Shown here: positions 9,670 to 21,141 of the stretch, one piece after another
Layout of the letters: the number at the start of each line of letters is the position of its first letter
Numbering within the stretch: the stretch's first letter is position 1
Translations under genes and position numbers: made by a program
Notes under the pieces: generated by a model
Databases searched by the model: none
What the model was told of the DNA's origin: nothing
Seen by the model: the letters and a program-made list of their open reading frames with translations, nothing else
Assembly (NCBI GenBank): GCA_010093485.1
Contig: MU001498.1
Location: forward strand, 1,169,697 to 1,233,696
DNA: 64,000 nt
Source of the DNA: Karstenula rhodostoma CBS 690.94
Taxonomy: Eukaryota; Ascomycota; Dothideomycetes; Pleosporales; Didymosphaeriaceae
Direction of reading: 5' to 3'

Positions 9670-11355
9670 ATGTCTACCACCACAAACGGATACAAGCACT
9701 CGTCCGAGCGGATAGCTCACACAGAAGAAAAGCACCTTCCCGGTGGCTGGGTCGTGCTCAAGTTCGGAGGTACATCTGTGGGCAAGTTCGCGGAGAATAT
9801 AGCGGCCGTTGTCAAGTACAGCGTCCCCGGGATGCAGGAAGAGCACCTCACTAACGACGCGTCGTAGGAACGGCTTGACCACGAACCGCACCGCCATTGT
9901 CTGCTCCGCGCGCAGCGGCACCACCAAGCTCGAAGGCACCACTAACAGGCTCCTCCGCTGCGCGAGGGCCGCCGAGAGAGCCGGCTCGCGTGCCTACGAC
10001 GAGGTCGTCGAAGCCCTCCGCGTCGACCATATCCAGGCCGCCAAGGACACGTTGAAAGATGCTGGGATCCTGGCCAAGTTTGAGGAGGAGGTCAATGCCG
10101 AGTGCGAGGGACTGGTCAAGATTCTGGAGTCGGCGCAGCACCTGGAAGAGGTAACGAGTCGCGCCGAGGACAAGATCGTGAGCAAGGGCGAGAAGCTGAG
10201 CTGTCGCTACATGGCTGCGCTTTTGAACGACCGCGGTACGCCTGCCCAGTACGTCGACGTGTCGGATGTGCTCAAGAGTCCCTCGCCCAAGAAGGGGGGT
10301 GTGGGCGAGGCTTTTTACAAGGACCTCGCCGAAGTACTGGGTAAGGAGGTTGAGGCTTGCGGCGACAAGGTTCCGGTTATTACGGGTTTCTTTGGAAACG
10401 TCCCTGGAGGTATCCTGAGCGCTGTGGGACGTGGCTATACTGATCTGTGTGCTGCTCTGGTGGCCGTCGGCGTCAAGGCAGACGAGCTGCAGATCTGGAA
10501 GGAGGTGGATGGCATCTTTACAGCAGACCCGCGCAAGGTCCCCACCGCCCGTCTCCTCTCCTCAGTCACGCCCTCCGAGGCTGCGGAATTGACGTTTTAC
10601 GGCTCCGAGGTCATCCATCCGTTCACCATGGAGCAGGTCATCCGCGCTCGCATCCCCATCCGTATCAAGAACGTCATGAACCCGCGCGGAAACGGCACCA
10701 TCATCTTCCCCGATCGCTTTGAGTGCGAGCCAGGATCACCTACCAAGCACACCGGCCTTTTCCGCACCCGCTCGTCCAGCATCCTCTCGATCCTACAGCG
10801 CCCCAAGCGGCCCACAGCCGTGACCATCAAGCACAACGTCATTGTGCTTAATGTGCACAGTAACAAGCGCACGCGCGCCCATGGCTTCCTCATGAATATC
10901 TTCAGCATCCTGGACCGCTGGCACCTCTCGGTCGACCTGATCTCTTCTTCTGAAGTGCATGTCTCCATGGCGCTGCACTCAGAGTCCGCACTGCTTAGTG
11001 GAGGCGGAGAAGACGAATACAAGATCAAGAACAAGGACTTGCACGGCGCGATCGACGAGCTGGGTATCCTAGGCGCAATCGACATTGTGCCTGATATGGC
11101 CATCGTCAGCTTGGTCGGAAAGCAGCTCAAGAACATGATTGGCATCTCCGGCCGTTTCTTCAGCGTGTTGGGAGACAACAACATCAACATTGAAATGATC
11201 TCGCAGGGTAAATTTTGCCCTCATTGATAGATTGAGTAGAATGCTAACAGGGTGCAGGTGCCAGCGAGATCAACATATCCTGTGTAATCGAAGAGCGCGA
11301 GGCCGACCGCGCCCTCAACGTCGTGCACACGAATCTTTTCACTTTTCTTGAGTAG
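9670..11355 (+). CDS. hom3: Aspartokinase (aspartate kinase)
   Basis: Three exons, 9670-9815, 9868-11207 and 11258-11355, give 527 aa, the same length as yeast Hom3. The introns are 52 nt (9816-9867) and 50 nt (11208-11257). Both splice inside codons and restore VVKNGLTTNRTAIVCSARSG and EMISQGASEINISCVIEE. The kinase motif KFGGTSVGK is at residues 31-39. SKGEKLS and the ITGFFG, WKEVDGIFTADP and GSEVIHPFTM blocks follow in the catalytic core. The C-terminal part holds paired ACT domains, which in fungi bind threonine for feedback inhibition. The enzyme phosphorylates L-aspartate with ATP, committing it to methionine, threonine and isoleucine. It acts in the cytosol. All key motifs are intact. 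Confidence 0.95.
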
Positions 11356-11890
11356 AGTTGCATATGCATACGCGGCGTTTGAGCATTTCCAATTTGCTGT
11401 TTGGTTTGCTTTTCCGGGTTTCGTAGATACATTTGCATAGGGACGCTGTACTTCCTATATTTACTCCGTATCTGTCATCATTTGAATATCAGATTCTGTC
11501 TCGTTTCTATCCCGTCAAATGTCGCGCGAACTAATTTTAGATACGGTTACATACGATAACTCCAAAATAACGGCGCTTGGCTGCACTAACTCCAGCACCA
11601 GCGTCAGCTCCGTCGCTAACTCCAGTATCTACGCACACAATCTATTGCCAAGTTCGTATCCGGACAATTTGCAATCAAGGCTTTAGAGCGGGTTTTAGAT
11701 CAGTCGGGAAACGACGTTTGGAGTCCACAGTTGCACATATATAAAGTACATCAGTGACGACGTCGGTACTTCTTGTTACAACACAACACCGCCATCGATA
11801 CTGAGTTCCTCTGCGCCCGACTTGACTTTAGATTATTTTCGCAGATAGCCGGATCACGTTTCACTGCATTTTCACTCAGCTAGCATCACC
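11356..11890. other. Intergenic with TATA box before the SDR gene
   Basis: About 535 bp without a recognisable gene. A strong TATATAAAG lies at 11738-11746, about 145 bp before the dehydrogenase ATG. A TATA box is compatible with inducible expression. Confidence 0.5.
11738..11746 (+). promoter_or_regulatory. TATA box of the SDR gene
   Basis: TATATAAAG on the coding strand, 145 bp before the ATG at 11891, with pyrimidine-rich sequence between. This is one of few clear TATA boxes in the window. Confidence 0.55.
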
Positions 11891-12961
11891 ATGTCTACCT
11901 TCGGCTTCGAAACCACGGGGGAGGAAGCAACAGCTGCTTTTGCGCAACATATCAAGGGTCGCACCATTCTCATCACCGGCGTTACCCCCGGCGGCCTGGG
12001 TCTCGAGACCGCCCGCGTGATCGCCCTGCGTGATCCTAAGCTCGTCATTCTTGCGGGGCGATCAACGGAGAAACTTCAGCAGGCAGAAGAGGAGGTCAAG
12101 AAGGCAGCACCCGAGGTAGCCGTTCGCCAGCTGGTGCTCGATTTAGGGAATTTGAAAGCCGTGAGAAAGGCTGTAGAGGAGGTCAGCGGCTGGAGCGATG
12201 TCTCAAGCATCGACGTCGTGATCAACAACGCCGGCATAATGGCCACCCCATACGCCTTGACCTCGGATGGGATCGAAAGCCAATTCGCCACCAACCACAT
12301 CGCGCATTTCCTCTTCACGCAGCTGATCATGCCCAAGATCCTCGCCTCTACAAGCGGTGCAAGAGTCGTCAATCTATCCAGCAGCGGATACAAAGGCGGA
12401 CCCGTCCGCTTCGACGATTATAATTTCGAGGACGGGAAAAGTTATGATAAGTGGGTATCATACGGGCAGTCCAAAAGTGCGAATGTTCTGTATGCTAGGG
12501 GGCTGAAGGAGAGGTATGGGGGGAAGGGGCTACGAGCTTACGGCGTCCACCCCGGTGGCATCTGGACGAATCTCGGGCTGCATGCTAAGGATGATCTGAG
12601 GGCTATGGGTATATTTTGCTTCCTAAGTTTACGCGTGAATGAGCCGATTGCTAAGGGATATAGGGTTCATGGATGAAGCTGGCAACACCGTCAATACGGA
12701 GAGGTTGAAGTGGAAGACCTTAGAACAGGGCGTTTCTACGACGATTGTGGCGGCTTTTGATCCATCTATTGCCGGTAAGCCTGTGTGTTCAAATACTTGG
12801 AAACGGGGCTGACAACAAGTTAAGATCAGAATGGCGCGTATCTCGCTGATTGCCAGATAGAGGATACGCCGGAGGAGTGGATGCAGGACCCCGAGGGCCC
12901 AGAGAAGCTCTGGAGGTTGAGTGAACGATTGGTTGGGCAAGAATTTCCAGCGCCAGCGTGA
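11891..12961 (+). CDS. Short-chain dehydrogenase/reductase (retinol-dehydrogenase-like)
   Basis: Three exons, 11891-12608, 12664-12774 and 12825-12961, give 321 aa. The introns are 55 nt and 50 nt, both phase 1. The Rossmann dinucleotide-binding motif TGVTPGGLG is at residues 29-37, NNAG at 113-116, and the catalytic Tyr-Lys pair at Y191 and K195 (YGQSK), with the serine in NLSSSGY before it. VHPGGIWTNL matches the usual PG motif after the active site. The second and third exons add LADCQIEDTPEEWMQDP, a tail typical of WW-oxidoreductase / retinol-dehydrogenase-like SDRs in fungi. The cofactor is probably NADP(H), and the substrate cannot be read from sequence. Nothing nearby suggests a biosynthetic cluster. 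Confidence 0.88.
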
Positions 12962-13487
12962 GAGAGTTTGACATGAGGTGACGTTGTTAGCATTGATGTA
13001 TGGGTCTTGATAGTTGAGCCTGGGGTGATTCGAGCTACCACGAGCATCTATAATTACGACCTAATACTGTATCCCCGGCTTTCCAGTCATTGATCCTTCG
13101 TGCCCTCGTCCGCTTCCCAACCGCGTCTCCCCTTGCCGAACCACTGTCCTTTGGATCATCTCTAATCGTATGTTTTTAACTCTTTTCCAGTGTACTAATC
13201 CTAAGACTACCTTCTCAAATTCTATTTGGTATATCAGGGCAACCATCATCGTAAAGCCGGAAACCCCATTGCAGTATCTCCTCAGTACCTTCGATTGCTC
13301 GTATATGGGTTCCAAAATCCGCGGCCGAAACTCAACACTGTGCCTCCTGGAGAAACATGATGACCCAGAGCGACAGATCCACGCAAAACACTCATTCCTG
13401 GAAACCCAAACAACATCCCTGTGCTCATTTCCGCCTTACTCGCCATCACATCTCAAGCAGCGTTCCCCATCACCATCGCCCTCCCCG
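12962..13487. other. Intergenic, no gene recognised
   Basis: About 525 bp between the dehydrogenase and the truncated oxidase-like fragment. A frame is open across part of it, but the translation before residue block LKPLLRTLPGY has no recognisable content. It may include the lost start of that fragment. Confidence 0.4.
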
Positions 13488-13755
13488 TCCCTAAAACCCC
13501 TCCTCCGCACCCTCCCAGGATACTTGCTCTCCACCAATCTCCCCTACCCCCCACAAACACCCTATTCCGTTTTCTGCGTCTGGCTTATCGATGCAATCGA
13601 CCACGACGTCAAAGAACCACACACCATGACCCTCTCCACCGTCGATGCAGACGGCTACCCCGACGCCCGCGTCCTCATACTCAACATCATTGACTCCCGC
13701 GGGTGGCCGTCGGAGGAAAGCGCCAGGGGTTTGTATATGGTCACTACGAGGGCAG
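13488..13755 (+). pseudogene. Truncated pyridoxamine 5'-phosphate oxidase-like gene
   Basis: The frame reads LKPLLRTLPGYLLSTNLPYP, then VFCVWLIDAIDHDVKEPHTM, TLSTVDADGYPDARVLIL and GLYMVTTRAG. This is the N-terminal FMN-binding half of the PNPOx-like split-barrel family (compare EPHAMTLSTLDADGxPDARVLILK in fungal members). Normally the barrel continues through a KGxQLAANP and an RQVRVxG strand for another 100 or more residues. Here it stops at about 13755, exactly where a dispersed repeat begins. The start is unclear: no in-frame ATG gives a convincing N-terminus. I infer a gene cut by a repeat insertion or rearrangement. An alternative is a functional short gene, which I think unlikely because half of the barrel is missing. 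Confidence 0.7.
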
Positions 13756-13862
13756 GTAAGTTAATAAAGCGGGAGACAATCTAAGGTGTTGCGCTTTGCC
13801 AATGCACAAAGGGACCAAAAAAGCGGCTGAGGTGTGCCCAGCGTCTATGCGCAGGCTACCCA
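13756..13862 (+). repeat. Un-RIPped fragment of a short dispersed repeat
   Basis: About 107 bp matching 43890-44000 (+ strand) and the reverse of 37645-37765. Nearly all differences are C-to-T or G-to-A in the AT-rich copies. For example, AAGCGGCTGAGGTGTGCCCA here corresponds to AAGTGGCTAAAATACGCCTA there. The fragment abuts the broken oxidase-like gene and is the least mutated copy in the window. Confidence 0.75.
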
Positions 13863-14415
13863 CAATCTATTACCTGGAGTGACCTAGAGTCTACCCGTGT
13901 CGTTTTTGTTTTCCGCGAAAAAGCTAAGTTTTGGTATCTTCTAACGCAGCGTCCACTTCTCCATCTCTTTAGAACCCAAAGATTCCCAAGCATGAAGCCA
14001 TGTATTCCAAATCACATATCAAAAACATTCATACACTTCGAACAATACATTCCTCACGGATCGTATATAGTACACATCAAGAAGATGCCCCACAGCTGCC
14101 CAATCAGCGATGCAATCCCTCTCTTAAACGCTGTACATGCAGACAGAAAACCTTTGCCAAATGGCCCATAAACCCCCGTCCATCACCAGATTGGCGTGAC
14201 AAAACTCCAGCGTCCGAAAGTTCATGTACATGTGATGGGGAATGCAAGAATGTTTATCCCTCCTGCTTTCCGCGCCGTGAAAGAAAACGGGTATACCGCC
14301 GCCAGAACAAAGAAAAAGACAACGTCAAGACTGCTTGCCAATTCAGATAGCAATCTCTTTCCAGGACTTGCCCTAGAGATGAAGAAAAAAACCACATTCG
14401 ACGGAAACTACAGCT
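13863..14415. other. 3' flank of snt1, no gene seen
   Basis: About 550 bp between the dispersed repeat and the snt1 stop codon. It is presumably snt1 3' UTR on the minus strand. Nothing else is recognised. Confidence 0.45.
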
Positions 14416-17400
14416 TTACCGGCGCCACTCTCCGTGCTGCCTAGGCACAGCGTTCGCCCAATCCATCCCACCGGGCCCCTGGGGCGGGCCTGGCGTTCCC
14501 CTCTGGTCGGGTGCGGGCGGTCCTTGTGGCGGACCCCTTCCCATCAGCCTCTCTCGTTGAATCTGTGCATCGCGCTCTCTCAGTTCGTGGAATTCTCGTT
14601 CTCGACGCTCTCGATCACGATGTCCAGCGAAAAACTCTTCACGCTGAGTTTGCTCCTCGCGCAAGCGATTGTTCTCCCGGGCGAATGGGTCCCGAAAGCG
14701 TTCTTCGGGTCGAGGGGGACCGCCGAAAAGAGGGTGACTCTCGCCTAAAGATGAGCGAGGAGGATGCTGCAGAGGTGGCGGACCGTGATCTGGTCGCGAG
14801 AGCGGAGTGTGAGAGCGCTGCTGCCCACCATATGCTCTGTCTTGTTGAGGTTGACAGCGAGGATCTTGGTGGGCCGGAGGTAGACCTGCGGAGCGCGACA
14901 TCATAGGTTCGCGTTCACGGAGCAATGCATCAGCGCGATGCTGTATTTCACGACTCATATCACGATTGTCGGTGCGTGGGTCGAAGTCATGGTGCATCTC
15001 GCGTGGATCTCGCCGAAACTGGTCCGCCATGCTTGGTGCGCGCGTATGCTGACCTCCGGGATGATGTTCGCTGGGTGGTTGAGGGTTGGGGTACGCTAGA
15101 CCGCCATTGTGAACCTGTGAATGCTCGTTGCGACCATGCACATCCCTCTGCCCCCCTAAGTGATTGGTATGGAGATGGGGGCTGGGCCGCATGCCAACGG
15201 AAGCTGAAGGCTGCGAGTTTCCGCCTGGAGGATCAACCTGTGCATATGGATTAGGTTGCAGAATTTGCGAAGTTCCACCTGATGCTTGGGTGTGTTGTGA
15301 AGCGGCCGCCACACTCATACTGTGACGAGGCTGTTGTCCAGGGGGTCCGCTTAAGCTAGGGGTACGCGAATGTAGGTGTGGCGAATTTTGAAACGCGGAG
15401 AGCGGAGGCGGAGATGGATTATGGCGTGGATTATTGTGTTGCGCCAGCAGGGACCGATGATTGCTCAGAAAGGCTGATCTTTCAGTGTAAGCAGGTTGCT
15501 GATGAGGAGAATTGATGCCGGGACCCTGCGGTGCCTGGCTGTGACCCGGGAATTGCCTAGACCACTCTTCACGTGAAGGTCGTCCTGCAGCTGCTTGTTC
15601 CCTTGTCAGATCAACAACTTGCCGGCCTGGCATTTGGGACACACCGGATTGTTGCGCGTATGGAAGGCGACCATAAGGCGGTTGTGTCGTTGCCTCAACG
15701 TAAGGGTCCCTTCTAGGGGGTAGAGATTGTGGGACCGGGGGAGGCGGTGCGATTGATGTCTGCTGTTGTGGAGTCGGGGTGTGCGACGGCCTGTTTTGCT
15801 CAGGTTTCTTTCTCTTCGGCTCTTCAGGCTGATCGTCGTTGAGAAGGGACATCAAGTTCGACTTCCTAGGCTCAGTGGCAGTCTTAGGGGTACTCGAACC
15901 AGTTGGCGGTGGCGGCACTTGAGCTTGCGGTAGCGAGGAGGGCACATACCCCTGCGGCTGCGTGGGCATATGCATAGGTTGTTGAGACTGCGAGCGTTGG
16001 TGGGGAACTGGGTAGAGCCTAGGCTCCTCTTTGACAGGCGGAGTCGCAAGAGCAGAACGGGATTGCGCAGGCGGTAACGAACTTGGCGGCGGTACCGCAT
16101 TCTCCATCAGTGATTGCTGGTGACGATGCTGGTAAGAAAGAGGTCGATTCTCAGGCGATCCGGCACCTAGGCCAGGACGACCTTGTACTGAGACAGACCC
16201 GAAAGGTCTTCCTTGGTGCACATCTCCAGAGATATGACGACCATGCTGGGGCTGGAAACGATCCTGCTGTGTTTCCGCTCTCGGAGGTTCGCGTTCTTGA
16301 AAAGATGGACGGAATAACGATGGCTGCGCCTGCATTTGTGGTTGACCATGAGATTGCAAAGCTCGAGAATTTGGTGGCATGTTGGATGGTTGCGAGGGTG
16401 GACGATGCTCCATGCCCCTCGGAAGTTCATCAGAAAAGTAGCCTGCGCGAGGGCCAGGACGACGAGAGTCTAATTGGGACATGTGAGGAGGCATCGGTTG
16501 CCGTACAGCATGGGTCGGAGGAGATTGCTGCTGAGGAATTGACACAAGCGAAGAGTCGGGTATCGAATATGCTGTACCAGGAACTAGTGGTTTTGCTTGG
16601 GGGGCTTGTGCAATGTTGGAAAACCTAGCTGAGGACGACATGCTGGGAGGCGACGCCTTCGAGACAACCATGCCGAAGGCTCCAGCCGTTTCGGGGGTTG
16701 GAGCAAGGGTCCGAGGGACAGTGACCTGAGTACTATCGTAACGTCTTTTTGGTGCGGGGGTAGGAACCGGAGGTTGTCCTATGTCGACGCCTCGAGTACG
16801 TCTCTCATCAGCTTCCTCTGCTGCTCTTTCAAGATCTTTGGCTCCGCCCTCTACAAGCCGAAGGTATTGGTTTTTCACCATGGTCTGAGTCTTGGTGCCC
16901 ATGTGTGTGGCAATTGCCGCCCAGTCGGTTCCAAAATGGGCAACGTTCTTCTGAAAATCCGTTTGTTCAGTAACTGACCAGTAACTCGAAGGTCCAGGCC
17001 TGGCGCTAGGTGGTTGTAATCGAGATCGTTCCGTCATGCCGGGCATAGGGTAATACTGGGGCTCTGCCTGAAGAATCATTTGCTCATCCTGGATGCCAGG
17101 CTGCATTGGCAGAGCCATTTCACCCAGTTTGCTGAACTCATCTTCCACCTTCACGCCCATCGCTTTGCGATCTACTTTGACAGGTGATCCAACTGGAGCA
17201 GCAGCAAGAGGTTGCACTTGAGGTTGCGCTTGAGCATGAGCATGCGCTTGAGCATGAGCATGAGCGTGGGCTTGCGCTTGGGCTTGGGCTTGAGCTTGAG
17301 CTTGGGCTTGGGCTTGGGCTTGGGCTTGAGCTTGAGCTTGCGCTTGAGCTTGCGCTTGAGCTTGCGCTTGAGCTTGCGCCTGAGCCTGAGCCTTAGTTTT

Positions 17401-20400
17401 CCGCGAGCCTTTTTCCCTCGCGCTCTTACCGCGACGCCCGGCCTTTTCCTGTGTCCCATCCGCATCTGCTTGCCTTCGAAGACGTCCCGGCGTTGGTGTG
17501 GACCCCGTTGTGTCCATATCTGTTTCCGCGCCAAAAGTCGGTGCTGCTGAACGCCGTGGCCGTCCTGTTTCCGTTAAGGCCGGAGGAAGCCCATCTTCTC
17601 CTGACGGATCAGGCCGTTCCATGTTAGCAATAGCTCCACGACCACGACCGGCTCCACCTCTTCTCCTAGGTCCACCTCGTCCTCTTCTGACTTTACCTTT
17701 GTATTCTCTTTGCCATTTGGTTGCATAGTAATGGTTGATACAGTCTTTGTATGTTCTGCTGGTGCCAGCTTCCTTATACAATATCTCTGCTAGTTTCCCC
17801 CACTTCTTCGCGTATTGATCTCTGTATTGTTGCACCATGATTCGATGTTCCTCTTCCGTGAAATCGTCTTCAGGTGGCTCATAGTGGAACGCAAAGATCC
17901 CTTGGCCAGGCTCTCGCTGAAAGTTGGTGTCAATGAATCTCCGGCGCTGCACTTCGTATGCAGTCAGTTCGGATGGCACATCTGCTTCTTTCTCCGGATC
18001 AGCCATTGATCTCCTCGGTTCCTTCTCGTGTTGCTCCCTCTCCAGTTCAGCGGTCCTCAGAGATTCCTGCATTGCAAGTTCGAGGTCGAGCTCGGTTGCC
18101 CATCGGTGACCTCGGCGGCCAGTGGTGGGTGGTGGGTTATCTAGGATCGGGCCCATTACAGATGTCTCGATCCCTGGAGTTGTAGCCTGTGCACTCGGCT
18201 CGGCAGATACTGGTCGCTCGTGGCCGTCCGTGTCATTCAACCGATCAAGATTGCGAACACGGATACGCCATTGTCGATACATTGCGGCGTAGTTTTCCAA
18301 CTGTTCATCAGCATCAAGCTCCGGCTCAATGTTCTCTCTCAGCTTGTTACGAATGGCAAGCATGACGGATTCGGACATACGAGGGCCTTCCAATTCGGAG
18401 ATCGGCGTTGGCGGTCCAGAACCAAGGAACGGAAGGGAACTAAGATCTGGGACATCCTCCAGTTCATCACTCGTACCGCGACGCAAACGAAGTGCCCGTG
18501 TTGCTGGAGCCAGTTGCTTTTCTTCTTCCTCGTGCTTGTATTCCATAGTCACATCTTCCGAATCCTCGGCTTTCGGTGTTGGGAGCTCGTTCAAATTACC
18601 TTCTGGCGGGGCGACTGGAGACGTCCTGACCGAAGGTACAAAAGTCGGCGCTTCATCCGCAGGCTTGAGTTCTTCTTCCGGAAGATGGTCGGCGGTCAGG
18701 CTTGCCAACAAAATTATCTCTTGTAGTGGAGTTGTAGCGCGCAAATGAGGTGCGCTAAGATCTATTCGCTTTGATTCTAGCAAAGCCTTTTCGCGATTGT
18801 ACTTGGCTTCTGACTCCGCAAAATCATCTTCGTCGAGATCAAGATCATCATCTGAGTCCTGCAAGACTTCAGGACCTGAAGATGCAGCCGATATAGGCGG
18901 TTTTTCAGGAACCGAAGGCGCCTCTGCCATTGATACGTTGGAGAAGCGTCGCGTTTCGATTGATGTGGGTTTCGGTGAGATAGCTCTGCGATAATCCCCG
19001 GATGCTCTCCGGTCACGAGCCATTTCAGATTCCATTGAGGGTCGAGTGATGGAAGGTGAAACCGACTTGGCCTTCTCTGCACGCTGAGACTCTGGTGCAG
19101 AAATGCTCGCTTCCAGCTTAGGAGCCTTAGGAGCCGTGCCAAAGGCCCGATCGCGATCTTCGGCAGGATATTCACGCTTCAAGGGGATTGTCGTACGATT
19201 ATTCAAGTTCAGGCCTGGTCTCACCCACTGCATGCTCTTGGGTGGCCCATTCAGAGGCATACGCGGAGCCTGAAAGCCAGGGCGATCGGAAGGTGGGTAC
19301 ATCGGCGGTCGTGCAGCCATTGGATTCCCTCGGTCAGCTTTCGGCCCAGTTGGAATATTCGCAGGAAGACTCTTTGGAGACGTGTTGTTCAACATCATAG
19401 ACGCACCACTTCCGCTGCCGCTGCGAGAGCCCATGGCTGGTTGTATGGCGCTTGGAGACGGGTCACGCGGATTATTCACGTAAGGGAGACGAGCTGGTCT
19501 AGGGAAAGAAGGCGATACGTTGGCTCTCAGAGCTGCTTGTGGTCCAGTGGGAGGAGCTCGGGTCGTTGCTGCTGGGCCTGCGGGAGGTGAGTTCGCCAAA
19601 TTTGGAGCATTACTGCCTACAGGAGCTAACGGTTTGGATTCCGCATTAGAAATTGAGGGGCCACTGTTGTTCGATACCGGTGGCATGAGAGAAGGGCGCG
19701 ACTCAGTACGTGATGGCTCTGACGAGACTGTCCTACTATCCTGCCCCTGGCCCAGACCTTGCATTTGAGACGGAGCATCTGGGGGTGGTCGCTCAGGAGC
19801 CCGGTCGGCTTTAGGTCCGGTGGGAGGTGCAGTCGATAACCCAACCGGTACGCTTGGTTTCGGGGCTACGGTGGTGGCGGGAGCCGTGACAGGAGCAGAT
19901 GGCCCAGGCGCCAAAGGTGCAGCTTGTGCCGGTTTCGGAGGTTGTGATGCAGTCGCAGGCTTCGCATCGAGAAGTGGATTCCTCCAAACATTGGAGCCAA
20001 ACGCAGGTACCGCAGCGGGAGGAGACGATGCGCGCGGCGCGTAGCGTTCCCTGGAAGCTTCCGCACGACTTGCAAGGAGAAGATCGTCTCGTCCAGGTTC
20101 GCGCCTGGCATCCTTGTTGCCTAGCGCCTCTGTTGCGATTGAAGCACGTCTCGAGTAGGAATCCATGGATGGTCCATGTCGGTCAGCAGGCGAGTGGTGC
20201 GGAACTGCGCTCGTAGGTGTACCAGGAAGATGCCGTGTGTCAAGGGTGGCGCTTCCGCGGTGCGTATCAAGCGCCCGCGGTCCTGGTTTTGCACCCGCCG
20301 GACCAATGTAAGAGTCGTACTCCCTCGGTACGAATCTGCGGTCGTCGCGTTCTCTCCGGTCAAAATCTCGATCACGCTCATCACGCGGATCTCGGTCTCG

Positions 20401-21141
20401 CCGTACAGGATCCCTTGAGCGGCTTCGCGGTCGATATGATCGATCAGGCATGCGATCACGTGCGTCGTGATGCCGATCCCTGTCATCTGCATACATTGGC
20501 CTGCCTCGCCCTCGACCCTCGCCGTGGAAGTCTCGCCCACCTCTTCCACGTGCAAACGCACTGCCTCTATAAGATGAGCCAGTAGTAATTGGAGGGTCTG
20601 AATACGTTGAACCTGCCGACGGTGGCCCATCTCGAGAATTGCGCCTGGCGCGGCTTATGTCGAGATCACGGGAGGGAAAGTCTCGTTGATCGCGGGTGTC
20701 TCGTACATCCCTCACCGGCGAGCGTCTAGGCGGAGATGGTCGCCTGTCTCGTCGGTCGCGGTCGAAGTCCCGGTCGCGGTCTCGATCTGCCGCCCGCCAG
20801 GAATTGTGCGGTGGGTGCGGGTGCGGGACGCTCGAGAGCGGCGGTGCATCACGTAGTGATGGCCTCTCTCCACGGCCCGCGAAGCCTCCTCCTCTGCCGT
20901 CGCGCGGCGCAGAGGGTGCCCCAGAGAGTCCTCCAGTCGGTGGCGCTCGCGGGGCATTTTCGAGGGATTTGGGACCGCGCGGCGTGTCCCTCGGGGGGAA
21001 GGCGCTAGAATCTGCGTTCGATCGTGCGCCATCATCGTTTGATCTAGGGGGGTATGTGCTTCCGTATGTAGATTGTCTCCTGTCGCGGAACGGCGACCTG
21101 TCGCGAACGTATCGGCTGTCGGGGTATCTCGAGGACGACAT
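14416..21141 (-). CDS. snt1: Snt1-like SANT-domain subunit of the SET3 histone deacetylase complex
   Basis: Single 6.7 kb exon, 2241 aa from the ATG at 21141. The frame stays open to 21204 but starts there with GTG. The N-terminal 800 residues are disordered and rich in RDR, Pro and Ser. A conserved helical block follows ([20 protein letters not shown]). The first SANT domain is near residues 1088-1135 ([38 protein letters not shown]). A Gln-Ala tract lies at about 1249-1306, and the second SANT near 1385-1427 ([28 protein letters not shown]). The long Pro/Gln-rich C-terminus ends in a charged helix ([14 protein letters not shown]). Two spaced SANT domains match Snt1/NCoR, which scaffolds deacetylases (Hos2, Hst1) with Set3 in the nucleus. 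The first SANT-like domain in this family activates the deacetylase. The assignment to Snt1 rather than another two-SANT protein is likely but rests on layout. Confidence 0.85.
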   Translation of the reverse strand: MSSSRYPDSRYVRDRSPFRDRRQSTYGSTYPPRSNDDGARSNADSSAFPPRDTPRGPKSLENAPRAPPTGGLSGAPSAPRDGRGGGFAGRGERPSLRDAPPLSSVPHPHPPHNSWRAADRDRDRDFDRDRRDRRPSPPRRSPVRDVRDTRDQRDFPSRDLDISRARRNSRDGPPSAGSTYSDPPITTGSSYRGSAFARGRGGRDFHGEGRGRGRPMYADDRDRHHDARDRMPDRSYRPRSRSRDPVRRDRDPRDERDRDFDRRERDDRRFVPREYDSYIGPAGAKPGPRALDTHRGSATLDTRHLPGTPTSAVPHHSPADRHGPSMDSYSRRASIATEALGNKDARREPGRDDLLLASRAEASRERYAPRASSPPAAVPAFGSNVWRNPLLDAKPATASQPPKPAQAAPLAPGPSAPVTAPATTVAPKPSVPVGLSTAPPTGPKADRAPERPPPDAPSQMQGLGQGQDSRTVSSEPSRTESRPSLMPPVSNNSGPSISNAESKPLAPVGSNAPNLANSPPAGPAATTRAPPTGPQAALRANVSPSFPRPARLPYVNNPRDPSPSAIQPAMGSRSGSGSGASMMLNNTSPKSLPANIPTGPKADRGNPMAARPPMYPPSDRPGFQAPRMPLNGPPKSMQWVRPGLNLNNRTTIPLKREYPAEDRDRAFGTAPKAPKLEASISAPESQRAEKAKSVSPSITRPSMESEMARDRRASGDYRRAISPKPTSIETRRFSNVSMAEAPSVPEKPPISAASSGPEVLQDSDDDLDLDEDDFAESEAKYNREKALLESKRIDLSAPHLRATTPLQEIILLASLTADHLPEEELKPADEAPTFVPSVRTSPVAPPEGNLNELPTPKAEDSEDVTMEYKHEEEEKQLAPATRALRLRRGTSDELEDVPDLSSLPFLGSGPPTPISELEGPRMSESVMLAIRNKLRENIEPELDADEQLENYAAMYRQWRIRVRNLDRLNDTDGHERPVSAEPSAQATTPGIETSVMGPILDNPPPTTGRRGHRWATELDLELAMQESLRTAELEREQHEKEPRRSMADPEKEADVPSELTAYEVQRRRFIDTNFQREPGQGIFAFHYEPPEDDFTEEEHRIMVQQYRDQYAKKWGKLAEILYKEAGTSRTYKDCINHYYATKWQREYKGKVRRGRGGPRRRGGAGRGRGAIANMERPDPSGEDGLPPALTETGRPRRSAAPTFGAETDMDTTGSTPTPGRLRRQADADGTQEKAGRRGKSAREKGSRKTKAQAQAQAQAQAQAQAQAQAQAQAQAQAQAQAQAQAQAQAQAHAHAHAQAHAHAQAQPQVQPLAAAPVGSPVKVDRKAMGVKVEDEFSKLGEMALPMQPGIQDEQMILQAEPQYYPMPGMTERSRLQPPSARPGPSSYWSVTEQTDFQKNVAHFGTDWAAIATHMGTKTQTMVKNQYLRLVEGGAKDLERAAEEADERRTRGVDIGQPPVPTPAPKRRYDSTQVTVPRTLAPTPETAGAFGMVVSKASPPSMSSSARFSNIAQAPQAKPLVPGTAYSIPDSSLVSIPQQQSPPTHAVRQPMPPHMSQLDSRRPGPRAGYFSDELPRGMEHRPPSQPSNMPPNSRALQSHGQPQMQAQPSLFRPSFQEREPPRAETQQDRFQPQHGRHISGDVHQGRPFGSVSVQGRPGLGAGSPENRPLSYQHRHQQSLMENAVPPPSSLPPAQSRSALATPPVKEEPRLYPVPHQRSQSQQPMHMPTQPQGYVPSSLPQAQVPPPPTGSSTPKTATEPRKSNLMSLLNDDQPEEPKRKKPEQNRPSHTPTPQQQTSIAPPPPVPQSLPPRRDPYVEATTQPPYGRLPYAQQSGVSQMPGRQVVDLTREQAAAGRPSREEWSRQFPGHSQAPQGPGINSPHQQPAYTERSAFLSNHRSLLAQHNNPRHNPSPPPLSAFQNSPHLHSRTPSLSGPPGQQPRHSMSVAAASQHTQASGGTSQILQPNPYAQVDPPGGNSQPSASVGMRPSPHLHTNHLGGQRDVHGRNEHSQVHNGGLAYPNPQPPSEHHPGGQHTRAPSMADQFRRDPREMHHDFDPRTDNRDMSREIQHRADALLREREPMMSRSAGLPPAHQDPRCQPQQDRAYGGQQRSHTPLSRPDHGPPPLQHPPRSSLGESHPLFGGPPRPEERFRDPFARENNRLREEQTQREEFFAGHRDRERREREFHELRERDAQIQRERLMGRGPPQGPPAPDQRGTPGPPQGPGGMDWANAVPRQHGEWRR
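17222..17395 (-). repeat. Coding (Gln-Ala)n tract in snt1
   Basis: On the minus strand the codons alternate CAA/CAG/CAC and GCN for about 58 residues, giving a long QAQAQA run with a few His replacing Gln near its C-terminal end. The 6-bp periodicity with synonymous variation suggests growth by replication slippage plus point drift. It sits between the two SANT domains, where it acts as a linker. Confidence 0.9.

Noticed and set aside
13021..13045. GATTCGAGC resembling a tRNA B box
   Set aside because: No acceptor stem, A box or cloverleaf can be drawn around it.
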